Assembly (NCBI RefSeq): GCF_001245615.1
Contig: NZ_CWKH01000001.1
Coordinates: 1,240,001 to 1,304,000 of the forward strand
From: Mycolicibacterium neworleansense
Lineage (GTDB): Bacteria; Actinomycetota; Actinomycetes; Mycobacteriales; Mycobacteriaceae
Reading direction: 5' to 3'
Length of the DNA: 64,000 bases
The notes under the pieces were generated by a model. That model saw only the letters and a list, made by a program, of their open reading frames with translations, was not told where the DNA came from and made no database searches. Shown piece by piece: positions 1 through 8,504 of this stretch; positions within the stretch are counted from its first letter, which is position 1; each line of letters opens with the position of its first letter. The translations under genes were made by a program, and so were the position numbers.

Positions 1-183
1 GGCGACGAGGTCCGTGCTGAGCTGCCACGTCGGGCCGTTGTCAATGAGGCCTTTCAACTCGGAAACCGACTCGGTGATTGCTCCGACCCAATCGCGACGA
101 ATCTCGCGCGAATCTTCCGAGATTTCCTGGAACGCGACCTGCTGGGTCGAAACACGAGCGACCGGTGACTCCAGCGAAATAGG
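1..183 (-). other. Open frame running off the left edge, unrecognised
   Basis: On the minus strand a frame stays open from about 183 to the left edge (it begins PISLESPVARV and ends STDLVA). Its codons look moderately mycobacterial, but there is no ATG, GTG or TTG start near its beginning. It may be the 5' part of a gene whose start has been lost, or a remnant like its neighbours. I do not recognise the protein. Confidence 0.2.
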
Positions 184-247
184 GTGGGGAACAACGGGAT
201 AACGAGTGTCGTGTGCCGTGTATGACTGATGACCCTTCGGTGGCGAC

Positions 248-451
248 TCAAGCCGAAACGATTGCGGCGCAGATGATCGCCATCCACGCTACGCCCAGTA
301 CCTGCAATACGCGGTCTTGCAGAACGATGTCTTCGGGCTCGCCGGCAATCGCTCTCATTAGGTAGGCCGACGAGATGATACAAATATCAACTACGGCTTG
401 ATGTTTGAGGCCGACGCAGTAGCCGAGCTGGATCGCCAGATAGACCACATT
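248..451 (-). pseudogene. Remnant of UbiA decaprenyl-phosphate phosphoribosyltransferase with internal deletion
   Basis: The minus-strand reading contains NVVYLAIQLGYCVGLKHQ followed by AVVDICIISSAYLMRAIAG and then directly EPEDIVLQDRVLQVLGVAW to a stop. From memory these match the middle and the extreme C-terminus of mycobacterial UbiA (Rv3806c family), the membrane enzyme that makes decaprenylphosphoryl-phosphoribose for arabinan synthesis. The roughly 90 residues that normally separate the two blocks are missing, and so is the N-terminal third. The junction falls at about 340, where both flanks would encode Ala-Gly, so a deletion between short GCCGGC repeats fits. The piece cannot be a working prenyltransferase. 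A functional copy is presumably elsewhere in the genome. Confidence 0.7.
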
Positions 452-465
452 GGACATATCGCTCG

Positions 466-604
466 CGATCGCGACGTGAACACCGAGGCCGACCGCATTC
501 TTGCGCTGACCGGCCTGACGCCCCTTCTCGACCTGGAGGTCATCAATCCGGGGCAGGCCCTCGCCGCAATCGATCAGCATCTCGACGAACTCTTCACATC
601 GTAG
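466..604 (+). pseudogene. Possible remnant of a STAS-domain protein
   Basis: The plus-strand frame ending at 604 reads DVNTEADRILALTGLTPLLD and then LEVINPGQALAAI. This resembles the C-terminal helix region of STAS anti-anti-sigma proteins (a pattern like RVLxLTGLxxLF...ALAAL). No N-terminal half or start codon belongs to it, because upstream of about 466 the frame is antisense to the UbiA remnant. It is at best a fragment. Resemblance is by eye only. Confidence 0.25.
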
Positions 605-898
605 GGTTGTCGCCCGCTCGAGCTAGGCCAGGAACTTGATGGGCTCGGAGACCTGAGATGGCATATTCGGCTGGTACGGGCGCGAGTCGCGGAAACTCCC
701 GGTATCCACGACCCGATCGCCCGTCTTTGCAGCACCGGGATTGCAGCCAACGTCAAGTCTAGAGAACAAGAAAGGAGGACGCATCGGAGTATTGCTCGGC
801 AATGGAAAGGGGGATGTGGGACGGAAGAGGCGAATGCTCAGGTGGATGCGCAGAAGGTGGAATCGGCGCGGACTTCATCAGCACCGTTCGTCGCGGTG
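605..898. other. Gene-free stretch
   Basis: No convincing coding frame, RNA gene or clear operator was seen here. It contains a purine-rich run near 770-780 (AAAGGAGG) that looks like a ribosome binding site, but no plausible gene follows it. Confidence 0.4.
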
Positions 899-1513
899 TC
901 AGATGGTGTCGCGCTGTTGCGACAACAGTTCTTCCCAGTAAGGGATGCCGGGGTTGAGCCTGGCCGCGATCTCGTACACGTGCTGCTGGTCGCCCTCGTA
1001 ATAGCCAGGAACTCGGCCATGCCCAGCTGGTAGCGCCCCAGAGGACAACCATTCGGTGAAGGTGTCGAACATCGTGGCCAGGTTCGAGAACGTTGCGGTG
1101 GGGATGTCGCCCAAGAAGTCGTTGATCACCCGGTGGTTGCCGTTCTCGTCGGCCTCGGTCTCAACCAGGAAGACGTTGCCGTCCTCTTGAAGAAATGGAA
1201 ACGCGTCCTGCCACGGCGGTTCCGCGTAGTCATTCGATCGCCGGTAATCCCACTCTGCCAGCGCGTCTTCGAAGCTCAACAACCAGTAGATGCCGTAGAA
1301 CGAGGGCTGGTCGAGCTCGTACTGGTATCCCGGGACCAGGTTGAACGCTCCGTAGAACTCGCATACATCCGGTGGTGGCTGGGGCAGACCGGCCCGGCCG
1401 AGCAGGTCTTCCATTCGTTGCGTCGAAAGGCCCGGACGAAGGTACCGGGTGAATTCGTCACCGCCCGCCGATAACAGCTCGAACAGCCGGGCGGCCGACT
1501 CAATTACTGCCAC
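899..1513 (-). CDS. SUKH (SMI1/KNR4) family protein
   Basis: A 204-residue protein starting with GTG. The N-terminal half has the SUKH pattern: a helix, then PPPDVCEFYGAFN and an acidic, aromatic-rich segment (YGIYWLLSFEDALAEWDYRR). This is the fold of SMI1/KNR4 proteins, which in bacteria often act as immunity proteins against toxins or as adaptors. No toxin gene is adjacent: downstream lies a remnant-rich area and upstream the yaeQ gene on the same strand, 31 bp away, so the two may be co-transcribed. The partner is unknown. Confidence 0.7.
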   Translation of the reverse strand: MAVIESAARLFELLSAGGDEFTRYLRPGLSTQRMEDLLGRAGLPQPPPDVCEFYGAFNLVPGYQYELDQPSFYGIYWLLSFEDALAEWDYRRSNDYAEPPWQDAFPFLQEDGNVFLVETEADENGNHRVINDFLGDIPTATFSNLATMFDTFTEWLSSGALPAGHGRVPGYYEGDQQHVYEIAARLNPGIPYWEELLSQQRDTI

Positions 1514-1544
1514 CGATTCAGGTTACGGGTCCGTGCTATGGCGT

Positions 1545-2096
1545 TCACTGCAATGGTTCGGGCGTGAAGGTGACGTCGACTCCGCCTACGGTCATCGTCA
1601 CTTGACCTTCGATCACCATCACCTGCGCCGAGATCCGTCGATCGACAGTCTGGGCCAGTTGTTGCACCGGTGCGTGCGGTATCCGCACGACCGACAGGTT
1701 TGCCAGCCCCGCCACTTTGGGGCCGACGGTGCGCCACCAGGTGGTCACGCCGGCGGCGAACGGAAACAGCAGCACCTGGTCGGCCTGGCTCGCCGCCTTG
1801 CCCAACACGCGTTCGTCGGGCTGGCCGACATTGATCCACTCCACGATCCGGCCCGTGTAGTCGGCGAGCCGCAAGTCCGGTACGCCAGGGGTGGATAGGC
1901 CCGCGCCGAACGCCAACTCGGCGTCGACGTCGCTGAGTCGGTGTGCGCGTAGCCCAAACGCCAACAACCGCACCACCATCCGCTCATCGGTCTCACTGGG
2001 GTGACGGGCCACGGTCAGGATGTGATCGGCGTAGTAGCCGTGATCGACATCGGAGACGCCAAGTTCGACTTTGAACACTGTTGCAGAAAGAGCCAC
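1545..2096 (-). CDS. YaeQ family protein
   Basis: A 183-residue protein matching the usual YaeQ length. Visible family features are the N-terminal KVELGVSDVDHGYY segment, HPSETDERMVVRLLAFGL and the central DLRLADYTGRIVEWINVGQPD. YaeQ has a PD-(D/E)XK nuclease-like fold, and its biochemical role is not settled. The E and D residues in the DERM and DLRL segments would be the nuclease-like core. The start is GTG at 2096. The gene is on the same strand as the SUKH gene that follows. Confidence 0.85.
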   Translation of the reverse strand: MALSATVFKVELGVSDVDHGYYADHILTVARHPSETDERMVVRLLAFGLRAHRLSDVDAELAFGAGLSTPGVPDLRLADYTGRIVEWINVGQPDERVLGKAASQADQVLLFPFAAGVTTWWRTVGPKVAGLANLSVVRIPHAPVQQLAQTVDRRISAQVMVIEGQVTMTVGGVDVTFTPEPLQ

Positions 2097-2366
2097 GTCA
2101 TAGTGTCCACCCTGGTGGTGTTCCCCGGACAGTCGGGGGCGTCGGGGGATAAGTGCGCGCGCAGGTAGGAGATCGCCGCGATCAGGCGGCTTGGATCATC
2201 GCCGAACGCTGCCGCATAACGGATCGGGATTTACCCGCACGATCTGTTTTCGCGGTTTCAGCTCGCCGCACCCGTCGAGCGGCGAGCACCGGATCAACCC
2301 TCCGTCGAATGGGGCAGTGGCGCGAGGGGTGTCCGTAGTCTGGCAGGCAGTACCAACAAGTTAACA

Positions 2367-2389
2367 TAATGTAGCTTATCGGTACATTA
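2367..2389. promoter_or_regulatory. Inverted repeat TAATGTA-N9-TACATTA
   Basis: Two perfect 7-bp arms are separated by 9 bp in an AT-rich stretch between genes. The geometry suits a dimeric repressor of the TetR or GntR type. No candidate regulator gene is adjacent, so its partner is unknown. Confidence 0.4.
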
Positions 2390-2580
2390 CCGACCTGGTG
2401 ATGATCGACTGTCGCTGGCGTACCGTCGATCTCTTCGCCTTGCCTGCGGAGTCGTTCCCGGCAAGGATCCGGTCGCGACGCGTCGACGCCTCGGATACGT
2501 ACGCCGGTACTCACGTCGGTCTATCGGCGGTGACGGCCACTGACGCCCCTCGGCGCACTCCGGGTACGCCTCGAGTATTA

Positions 2581-2593
2581 CGTCACAGTGACG
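2581..2593. promoter_or_regulatory. Palindrome CGTCACAGTGACG upstream of the repeat lipoprotein
   Basis: A perfect 13-bp palindrome about 145 bp before the lipoprotein start. The same palindrome, with the centre base complemented, lies just after that gene at 3094-3106, so the two sites are inverted copies flanking it. Confidence 0.5.
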
Positions 2594-2735
2594 ATTATCC
2601 GCCTGATGCCTGTGTGTCATATTCAATTGCTGTGCAGGCACTTTGGGCTCGCGTCGGCCCGGAGTGAGGCTTCAGTGGCGGTCTCAAGTGCTTGCCCGGT
2701 GATAACGTCGTCAGTGACTGCAAGGGGCTGACGAG

Positions 2736-3071
2736 ATGGCTGTTGGGGCGAGACGGGCTCGGTGGCGAGCTGCGCCACTCGTGGCGCTGATGGCTGCGGC
2801 GACGCTCGCGGCCGGCTGCTCGGCTGATCCAGGTCGACCGAGCGCGTCGGATGATCCTGTGACAACGCTGCCGATCCCGGCCAACATGCCACCGTTCCCA
2901 TATCCGAGCGATATTCCACCGGTGCCGTTACCCGGCGCCGTGCCCACTGTCGAACTGCCCAGCGACATTCCGCGGGCTCAACTTCCGGCTGATGTACCCC
3001 AGGTCGAGTTGCCTTCTGCGATCCCCCGGGTCCAGTTGCCTTCTGCGATCCCTCCTATCCCCTTTCCGTGA
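2736..3071 (+). CDS. Small lipoprotein with proline-rich tandem repeats
   Basis: A 111-residue protein with an N-terminal signal and the lipobox TLAAGC at about residues 23-28, so it should be exported and lipidated on the cysteine. The mature part is almost entirely short repeats of the form xVELPSxIPRxQLP (residues about 50-111), ending IPPIPFP. Such proline-rich repeats suggest an extended spacer through the cell wall. An AAGGGG sequence upstream of the ATG could serve as ribosome binding site. I know no function. The gene stands alone between two copies of the palindrome CGTCACWGTGACG. Confidence 0.7.
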   Translation: MAVGARRARWRAAPLVALMAAATLAAGCSADPGRPSASDDPVTTLPIPANMPPFPYPSDIPPVPLPGAVPTVELPSDIPRAQLPADVPQVELPSAIPRVQLPSAIPPIPFP

Positions 3072-3093
3072 AGGCGGCGAGAAGGGCGATATT

Positions 3094-3106
3094 CGTCACT
3101 GTGACG
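3094..3106. promoter_or_regulatory. Palindrome CGTCACTGTGACG downstream of the repeat lipoprotein
   Basis: A perfect 13-bp palindrome 22 bp after the lipoprotein stop and 43 bp before the end of the convergent APH-type gene. It is an inverted counterpart of the site at 2581-2593, and the shared sequence extends about two bases on either side. Confidence 0.5.
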
Positions 3107-3148
3107 TATTGTGTTGTGGTGGAACGGATTTGGTGGGCGGCGTAGCTT

Positions 3149-4105
3149 CTACTCCGAGTCTGCAGCCAATTCTTCGTACAACCCTTCCAGGGCGGTGCGG
3201 TCGTCTTCGGAGCCGATATGCGCAGCAGTGAACCATCTTGTGTACTCGGCGATTTCGGAGAGCCGCCAGTCCAGTGCGAACAGCTCTAGCATCGCGGGGT
3301 CGGGTCGCAAGAGGTGGTGTGCCGCAGCGGGTAGGTCGGCATAGTCCCGTTCGGGCGGTGCAAGAGCCAGCGACTCCCAATCGACCAGCTGGACACCGTC
3401 GGCGGTCACCACCTGGTTGTCGTTGTGTGGCTCGCCATGTGTCGGCACCCATGCGTCGCGTCGGGAGCATGCTGTCTCCGCCAGCTCTAGGTAGCGCTCG
3501 GTCCAGCCCTGGATCGGTTCAATGTGCGAGGTAAGGGCCAGCCGCGCCTTCTCTGCCAGCGGGCCGCTCGTCCAGGGTTCGGCGGTGCGAGTTCGCAACT
3601 CTTCGGCGAACGAAAACCCGACCTGCGGGGTCCATGGCCGCAGCCCCTCAGGTGGAAGGGCGCTGTGCAGCGCATCCAGGGCCAGAACCACTTCGCGGAC
3701 ATGCTGGGGTTCGCGGGCCTGCACCTCGGTCGGGCTGCTGCCCTGCAGCCACGGCGTCACGCTGAGTGCACCACCCCTGACATCGACGGTGAACCGTCCA
3801 GACCGGGACGGCAGCGGTGCACACACCATGTTCAAACCAGCGGCGGCCAGGGCGGCGGCCCCGGCATAGGCAGCCTCAAGGGACGATCCGGTGTGTCGGG
3901 GTTCCAACTGGTCCAACGTCACGAACAACGTGGTGGCGCCGCCGATCACCCGCCAGTGGTGCGCACCGAAACCCCATGGCAAATAACGGATATCGGTGAT
4001 CTCGGGCAACCAGTGTGCAGCGACCACATTGGCGATCGTCTCATCACCAATGGACTCGGGGCGGGATAGCACGGGCCGAATCCTAAGAGATTTGCGCCCG
4101 AACAA
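3149..4105 (-). CDS. APH-type phosphotransferase family protein
   Basis: A 318-residue protein of the aminoglycoside/choline kinase fold. The Brenner-type catalytic loop reads THGEPHNDNQVV (about residues 218-229; a D is replaced by E in the usual HGDxHxxN) and is followed by the Mg-binding segment LVDWESLALAPPERDYADL. It probably phosphorylates a small hydroxylated metabolite; resistance activity cannot be inferred. The TTG start at 4105 lacks a clear ribosome binding site. A GTG at 4072 with AGGA upstream is a good alternative. Confidence 0.75.
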   Translation of the reverse strand: MFGRKSLRIRPVLSRPESIGDETIANVVAAHWLPEITDIRYLPWGFGAHHWRVIGGATTLFVTLDQLEPRHTGSSLEAAYAGAAALAAAGLNMVCAPLPSRSGRFTVDVRGGALSVTPWLQGSSPTEVQAREPQHVREVVLALDALHSALPPEGLRPWTPQVGFSFAEELRTRTAEPWTSGPLAEKARLALTSHIEPIQGWTERYLELAETACSRRDAWVPTHGEPHNDNQVVTADGVQLVDWESLALAPPERDYADLPAAAHHLLRPDPAMLELFALDWRLSEIAEYTRWFTAAHIGSEDDRTALEGLYEELAADSE

Positions 4106-4120
4106 GAAAGGGAATTTGCG

Positions 4121-4475
4121 CTACCCGCACGGCCCGGGCCGGTCACGGGTCAGACACCAGAGTTCCCCGATACGGGGCAACCTCAGGCGCTCGGCCACAC
4201 GCTGTGAGGACAGGTTGTCCGCGGAAGTGCTGTAGTACAGGTGCGGGACCCGGCCCGTGCAATGGGAGGCCCAGGCACTGACCACTGCTGCAGCCAAACC
4301 CCGGCCACGCGCACCCATCCATGTCCACACACCACCTCGATCTCGGCAGCGAGCGCATCCAGTGCAGCGGGCCCGAGTGACATGGCCGCAAGGTATCCAG
4401 GGATCCGATGGAATGTCGAGAGAATATTCTTGGCCAAAGAGCTTGCAGCCCGTGCATCTGTCAGGTAACTGAACC
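4121..4475 (-). pseudogene. Truncated, frameshifted GNAT acetyltransferase
   Basis: Two minus-strand frames join into the C-terminal part of a GNAT protein: SLAKNILSTFHRIPGYLAAM and LGPAALDALAAEIE in one frame, then GVWTWMGARGRGLAAAVVSA and YYSTSADNLSSQRVAERL in another. The switch at about 4332 fits loss of one G in a GAGGGTGGT-like run. The RGRGLA acetyl-CoA loop is intact, but the N-terminal half is missing because the VOC gene occupies that space on the other strand. It should be non-functional. Confidence 0.6.
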
Positions 4476-4548
4476 CGCCCAAGGCCGAGAAATCCGCGAC
4501 AACAGCGGTGCCGCGATGAGTCTCGCTGCGCGGCAGAGTCTTACTAAC

Positions 4549-4926
4549 ATGACGATGACGACGAGAGTGTTGAGTGTGTCGGTTCCGGTGTCCGACCAGG
4601 ACACCGCGCTGAAGTTCTACACCGAGGTGCTGGGGTGCGAACTCCGCACCGATATCGAGGTCTGGCCGGGTGCGCGCATGATCGAGGTCGTGCCGCCGGG
4701 CTCGGACGTCTCCCTGGTGCTCCTGCCGCACGACAGCCAGATCCCGATCGCGATCCGCCTGGGCACCACTGATGCTCAACAAGCCCACGACAGGGTCCGT
4801 GAGGCCGGGGTGACGCTGCACAACGAGGAGCTGGTCCGGATGGAGGGCATACCGGCGATGTTTTCCTTCACCGACCCCGACGGCAACGGCTTGGTCTACC
4901 TCGAGGACACAGGACCGACTCGCTGA
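4549..4926 (+). CDS. VOC (glyoxalase/bleomycin-resistance fold) protein
   Basis: A 125-residue single-domain VOC protein starting MTMTTRVLSVSVPVSD, with the typical beta-alpha-beta pattern: DTALKFYTEVLGCELRTD, IAIRLGTTDAQQAHDRVREAG and the closing FTDPDGNGLVYLED. Substrate unknown. I chose ATG 4549 because upstream residues do not fit the family. The last 48 bp of the gene (4879-4926, including the stop) recur exactly at 21365-21412 inside the broken MBL-Rieske gene. Confidence 0.8.
   Translation: MTMTTRVLSVSVPVSDQDTALKFYTEVLGCELRTDIEVWPGARMIEVVPPGSDVSLVLLPHDSQIPIAIRLGTTDAQQAHDRVREAGVTLHNEELVRMEGIPAMFSFTDPDGNGLVYLEDTGPTR
4879..4926 (+). repeat. 48-bp repeat, donor-like copy (end of the VOC gene)
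   Basis: Exact 48-bp match to 21365-21412 on the same strand; the bases immediately outside differ at both ends. Here it encodes DGNGLVYLEDTGPTR and the stop, which is what a VOC C-terminus normally looks like, so this copy is probably the source. Confidence 0.9.
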
Positions 4927-5026
4927 ACTGCCCGGAGGACCGCGATGGCGGACGCGCGATCCGTGCCCGGCAGCCGGATCCAGCGTTCAGGTACCCCGGG
5001 GCGACGCCGGTGCAAGGATGGCATTC

Positions 5027-5773
5027 ATGACTGTGGTTCTCGTGCACGGTAATCCGGAGACGGACGCGATCTGGGGTCCACTTCTCGATGCGCTCGGTCG
5101 CGATGACGTGGTGCGGCTGTCGCCGCCGGGATTCGGTGCTCCACTCGCGGACGGCTTTTCGGCAACCTTTCTTGCCTACCGTGATTGGCTCGAAGGTGAG
5201 TTGGAGAACATCGACGAACCAGTCGATGTCGTCGGGCATGACTGGGGCGGCGGCCATGTGATGAGCGTCGTCATGCACCGGCCTGAACTGGTGCGCAGCT
5301 GGGCCACCGATGTCATCGGCGTCCTGGATCCCGACTACGTTTGGCACGACATGGCCCAGGTCTGGCAGACACCTGGAGAAGGCGAGGAGCTCGTCGACAC
5401 CATGCTGGGCGGAACCATCGAGGATCGCGCCGCCCAGATGTCCGCGCTGGGCATACCGATCGACATCGCCACCTCGATTGCCGCTGAGCAAGGACCGGAC
5501 ATGGGGCGCGCGATCCTCTCGCTGTACCGCTCGGCCCGCCAACCCGCGATGGCGGAGGCCGGCCGAGCGCTGGAGAATGCTCGGGCCCGGCCGGGCCTTT
5601 CCCTGCTCGCCACCGACGATCCCTACATCGGCTCCGACGACATTCGACAGCGTGCGGCGACGCGGGCCGGTGCACGCACGGAGGTACTCGACGGACTGGG
5701 ACATTGGTGGATGGTGCAGGACCCGGCTCGGGGCGCGGCAGCCCTCACCCGTTTCTGGGACAGTCTCGACTGA
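5027..5773 (+). CDS. Alpha/beta hydrolase
   Basis: A 248-residue hydrolase. The oxyanion segment LVHGNPETDAIW is near the N-terminus. The nucleophile elbow reads VGHDWGGGHV, so Asp replaces Ser as the candidate nucleophile, as in haloalkane dehalogenases and epoxide hydrolases. The C-terminal DGLGHWWMVQDP supplies the catalytic His. It probably attacks a halo- or epoxy-substituted small molecule. ATG 5027 is preferred, with ATG 5018 possible. No ribosome binding site decides between them. Confidence 0.8.
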   Translation: MTVVLVHGNPETDAIWGPLLDALGRDDVVRLSPPGFGAPLADGFSATFLAYRDWLEGELENIDEPVDVVGHDWGGGHVMSVVMHRPELVRSWATDVIGVLDPDYVWHDMAQVWQTPGEGEELVDTMLGGTIEDRAAQMSALGIPIDIATSIAAEQGPDMGRAILSLYRSARQPAMAEAGRALENARARPGLSLLATDDPYIGSDDIRQRAATRAGARTEVLDGLGHWWMVQDPARGAAALTRFWDSLD

Positions 5774-5846
5774 TGCTGTTCGGGACGTCGCGGTCCTGAC
5801 GAACATCTGTTCGCGCTCGAGTTGCCGTCCTTTGTAGGCTGCGAAC

Positions 5847-7670
5847 ATGCCGTTCAATGCCGGTGACGTCTTTGCCGGGTACACCATTCAGCGGCTCCTG
5901 GGCGCCGGTGGCATGGGCGAGGTCTACCTAGCCCAGCATCCTCGCCTTCCCCGTCTGGATGCACTCAAGATTCTTTCGGTGAGCACCACGCGCGATGACG
6001 AGTTCCGCGCACGGTTCAACCGGGAGGCGGAGTTGGCCGCATCGTTGTGGCATCCGCATATCGTCGGGGTGCACGACCGGGGCGAGTTCGGCGGCCGGCT
6101 GTGGATCTCGATGGACTACGTCGAAGGCACCGACGCCAAGCACTTGATCGAGCAGCACCCGTCTGGGATGCCCTTGCAGGATGTGGTGGAGATCGTCACG
6201 GCAGTCGCCGAAGCCCTCGACGTCGCGCATGAACGGAACCTGCTGCACCGCGACGTCAAACCGGCGAACATCCTGGTCACCACCCCGTCGGGAAGTGCCC
6301 GCCGACGCATATTGCTCACCGATTTCGGTATCGCCCGCGAAGCCGACGACGCAAATGGCCTCACGGAGACCGACGTGGCGATCGGTACCGTCGCGTACGT
6401 AGCGCCCGAGCAGCTCACTGGGAAGTCGCTCGATGGTCGGGCAGACCAGTACGCCCTGGCGGCGACCGCCTTCCATCTGTTGACCGGCTCGCCGCTCTTC
6501 GACGACACCAATCGCATCGTCCAGGCCGGCAACCACCTCTATACGCCGCCGCCCCGGCTGTCCGAGCGCCGTCGCGACCTCGCCCATCTGGACGCGGTGA
6601 TGGCGAAGGCGCTGGCCAAGCAACCCGATAAGCGCTACGCGCGGTGCCTGGACTTCGCCCGGGCACTGGGCGGGAGCACGAATGTCTCGACCGCGCCCCA
6701 GCCGGTGCTGCCTGGTTCTGGTGTCCACACCGCCCCGCTGCAGATCCCCGACGTCCACGAGCCGAGCAGCTCACCGGAAACCAAGCGGTTGGCCATGCTG
6801 ACGATCCTGGGCACCGCCCGCGGCGTACAGAAGACGCCGACCGGGCCTGACGGCGAGGAAGAGGTCTGGACGTTCCGCGTGGAGCGATACGAGTCGACCG
6901 GTGAAGCGCACACCGTCGTGCCGGTCGAGCTCCGCGGCAACTCCATTACGGGCGAACTCTCCGACGGGGACGTGGTGGAGGTCAGCGGCCCGTGGGACGA
7001 CCGAACGCTGTTCGCCGACTCGGTGGTCAATCATTCGGCCGGCACCCGCGGACGCCGCCGGCGCAACTCGTTCGAAGTGAAGCCAGGCAACCGCCGCCGG
7101 GCTTTGACGTCCCGTCCGGTGCGCATCGTGCTGGTTTTGGCCGTGATCGCGGCGGTCGTTGCAACGTCTGTCCTTCTCATCCGCGGTTTGGGCTCGTCCG
7201 ACCACAGCGCGCAGGGGCCGATCGTGAAGCCCGAGAGTGCGACGGTGTTCTCCCCCGGCGGCTCACCAGACCATCCGGATCAGGCGAGTCTGGCCATCGA
7301 CGGCAACCCGGATACGTCGTGGTCTACCGACATCTATCAGGATGCCGCGCCGTTCCCGGCCTTCAAACAAGGCGTCGGCCTACTACTTCAGCTCCCCTCG
7401 CCGACCGCGCTGAACGAGGTGACGATCGATGTGCCCAGCACCGGAACAGAAGTCCAGATTCGTGCGGCAGACAGCGCCCACCCGAACAGCCTGTCCGAGA
7501 CCACCGAGCTGACGCCGAACGTGGTGTTGCAGCCGGGCGACAACACCATCAGCGTCGACAACCAGACGGAAACATCCAATGTGCTGGTGTGGATTTCGAA
7601 GTTGGGCACCCTCGACGGGCAGAGCCGTACGAACATCTCGGAGATCACGCTACGGGCCGCTGGCGATTGA
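5847..7670 (+). CDS. Receptor-type Ser/Thr protein kinase (PknF/PknJ-like)
   Basis: A 607-residue eukaryotic-type kinase. The kinase domain (about 11-275) has [12 protein letters not shown], the ALKIL lysine, [16 protein letters not shown] and YVAPEQL. A domain at about 313-395 (beginning [14 protein letters not shown]) looks like an OB-type beta barrel. One membrane helix (about 424-447) follows, and then an extracellular discoidin-like domain (about 460-605, with [13 protein letters not shown]). The architecture implies sensing an external ligand and phosphorylating cytosolic targets. A GarA-like FHA gene lies convergently next door and is an obvious candidate substrate. A hairpin sits on its stop codon. 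Confidence 0.92.
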   Translation: MPFNAGDVFAGYTIQRLLGAGGMGEVYLAQHPRLPRLDALKILSVSTTRDDEFRARFNREAELAASLWHPHIVGVHDRGEFGGRLWISMDYVEGTDAKHLIEQHPSGMPLQDVVEIVTAVAEALDVAHERNLLHRDVKPANILVTTPSGSARRRILLTDFGIAREADDANGLTETDVAIGTVAYVAPEQLTGKSLDGRADQYALAATAFHLLTGSPLFDDTNRIVQAGNHLYTPPPRLSERRRDLAHLDAVMAKALAKQPDKRYARCLDFARALGGSTNVSTAPQPVLPGSGVHTAPLQIPDVHEPSSSPETKRLAMLTILGTARGVQKTPTGPDGEEEVWTFRVERYESTGEAHTVVPVELRGNSITGELSDGDVVEVSGPWDDRTLFADSVVNHSAGTRGRRRRNSFEVKPGNRRRALTSRPVRIVLVLAVIAAVVATSVLLIRGLGSSDHSAQGPIVKPESATVFSPGGSPDHPDQASLAIDGNPDTSWSTDIYQDAAPFPAFKQGVGLLLQLPSPTALNEVTIDVPSTGTEVQIRAADSAHPNSLSETTELTPNVVLQPGDNTISVDNQTETSNVLVWISKLGTLDGQSRTNISEITLRAAGD

Positions 7671-7689
7671 TCCGCGGGCCGCGCGGATC
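7669..7689 (+). terminator. Hairpin at the end of the kinase gene
   Basis: Perfect 8-bp arms GATCCGCG/CGCGGATC with a 5-nt loop, overlapping the kinase stop codon. There is no U-run, which is common for mycobacterial terminators. Confidence 0.5.
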
Positions 7690-7971
7690 CGATCGTCGGC
7701 GCCACCGAGCCCCGGCCCTTCCCCTCGTCGAAATGAATCGCGATCTAACGCTGGTACAACGGCGTAATGCGCGGGCTAACCACCTCTGAGCGAGTGGGCG
7801 CACCCTCCAGCGTCGAAAATTCGGCACAATCAGTTAATGTGAGGCTTATCGACGGGGGAAAACACGCAGCGCAGCATGCGTTTTCATCGGCGGGTTGGTG
7901 ATCGGACTCCCCCCGTCCAGGTATCGCATCGCGTGCGCCTATCGGGCCGTACTCGCGGACCGATCGATCGT
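7690..7971. other. Intergenic gap between convergent genes
   Basis: About 280 bp between the kinase and FHA genes. I see no gene or clear signal here beyond the hairpin at its left end. Confidence 0.4.
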
Positions 7972-8415
7972 TCAAGTAGCGTCGAGTTCACGGCAGGTAA
8001 ATACGAGGTCGAACTTGCCTATCCAGATCTCGTCACCATTGTTCAGGGGCGCAGACTCAACCCGGATCTGGTTGACGTAGACACCGTTGAGGCTTCCGGT
8101 GTCGATGACCCAGTAATGGCCGTCAACCCATCGGAACTCGGCGTGCCGGCGGCTGACAGTGACGTGATCGAGAAGGACTGTGCTGTCGGGATATCGGCCG
8201 GCAGTGGTGTATGGATGGGCGAGCGCGAATTTGGCACCAGAAGCCGCGCCGCGGACGATGGAGAGCACACCGGATCCGAGTTCGGCGTTGGTTGGCGCAC
8301 AGTAGTGTGCGGTGGTTTGTGCAGCCGGGTCTTGTGGTGCGCGGCGCACGGCGACGGTGCGGGCGTTGTCGCCGTCATCCATGAGCGGTGGAGGAACTGT
8401 GACTGGCGGGCTCAC
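7972..8415 (-). CDS. FHA-domain protein (GarA paralogue)
   Basis: A 147-residue protein. The FHA domain spans about 50-145 with the phosphothreonine-binding features GRYPDSTVLLDHVTVSRRHAEF and GSLNGVYVNQIRV, and it is close in sequence to GarA (Rv1827). GarA binds and inhibits alpha-ketoglutarate-consuming enzymes until PknB/PknG phosphorylate a TT motif near its N-terminus. Here the N-terminal tail has a QTT sequence instead of the ETTS of GarA. Start GTG 8415, with AGGGGA upstream. A DosR-like box lies about 120 bp upstream, suggesting hypoxic induction. Confidence 0.88.
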   Translation of the reverse strand: MSPPVTVPPPLMDDGDNARTVAVRRAPQDPAAQTTAHYCAPTNAELGSGVLSIVRGAASGAKFALAHPYTTAGRYPDSTVLLDHVTVSRRHAEFRWVDGHYWVIDTGSLNGVYVNQIRVESAPLNNGDEIWIGKFDLVFTCRELDAT

Positions 8416-8480
8416 TCAGGTTGTCCCCTAGCTGGTTTCACCCTCCAAGGGCGGAAGGCTGCCGCTGCAGCGAGGCACAT
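8412..8480 (-). CDS. Possible 22-residue leader peptide before the FHA gene
   Basis: ATG at 8480 opens a short frame (MCLAAAAAFRPWRVK...) whose TGA overlaps the FHA GTG start as GTGA, the arrangement expected for translational coupling. AAGGAGG lies upstream, but about 14 nt away, which is long. It may regulate or couple FHA translation. Evidence is positional only. Confidence 0.25.
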   Translation of the reverse strand: MCLAAAAAFRPWRVKPARGQPE

Positions 8481-8504
8481 GACGTGTGCCGCGACCTCCT
8501 TCTA

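Larger units (their letters stand above)
2097..2735. other. Long intergenic region with two palindromes
   Basis: About 640 bp lie between yaeQ and the repeat lipoprotein gene with no credible gene; the open frames here have unlike-protein composition. The middle is locally AT-rich around 2350-2390 and holds a 7-bp inverted repeat (2367-2389). A second, 13-bp palindrome lies at 2581-2593. Confidence 0.5.
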
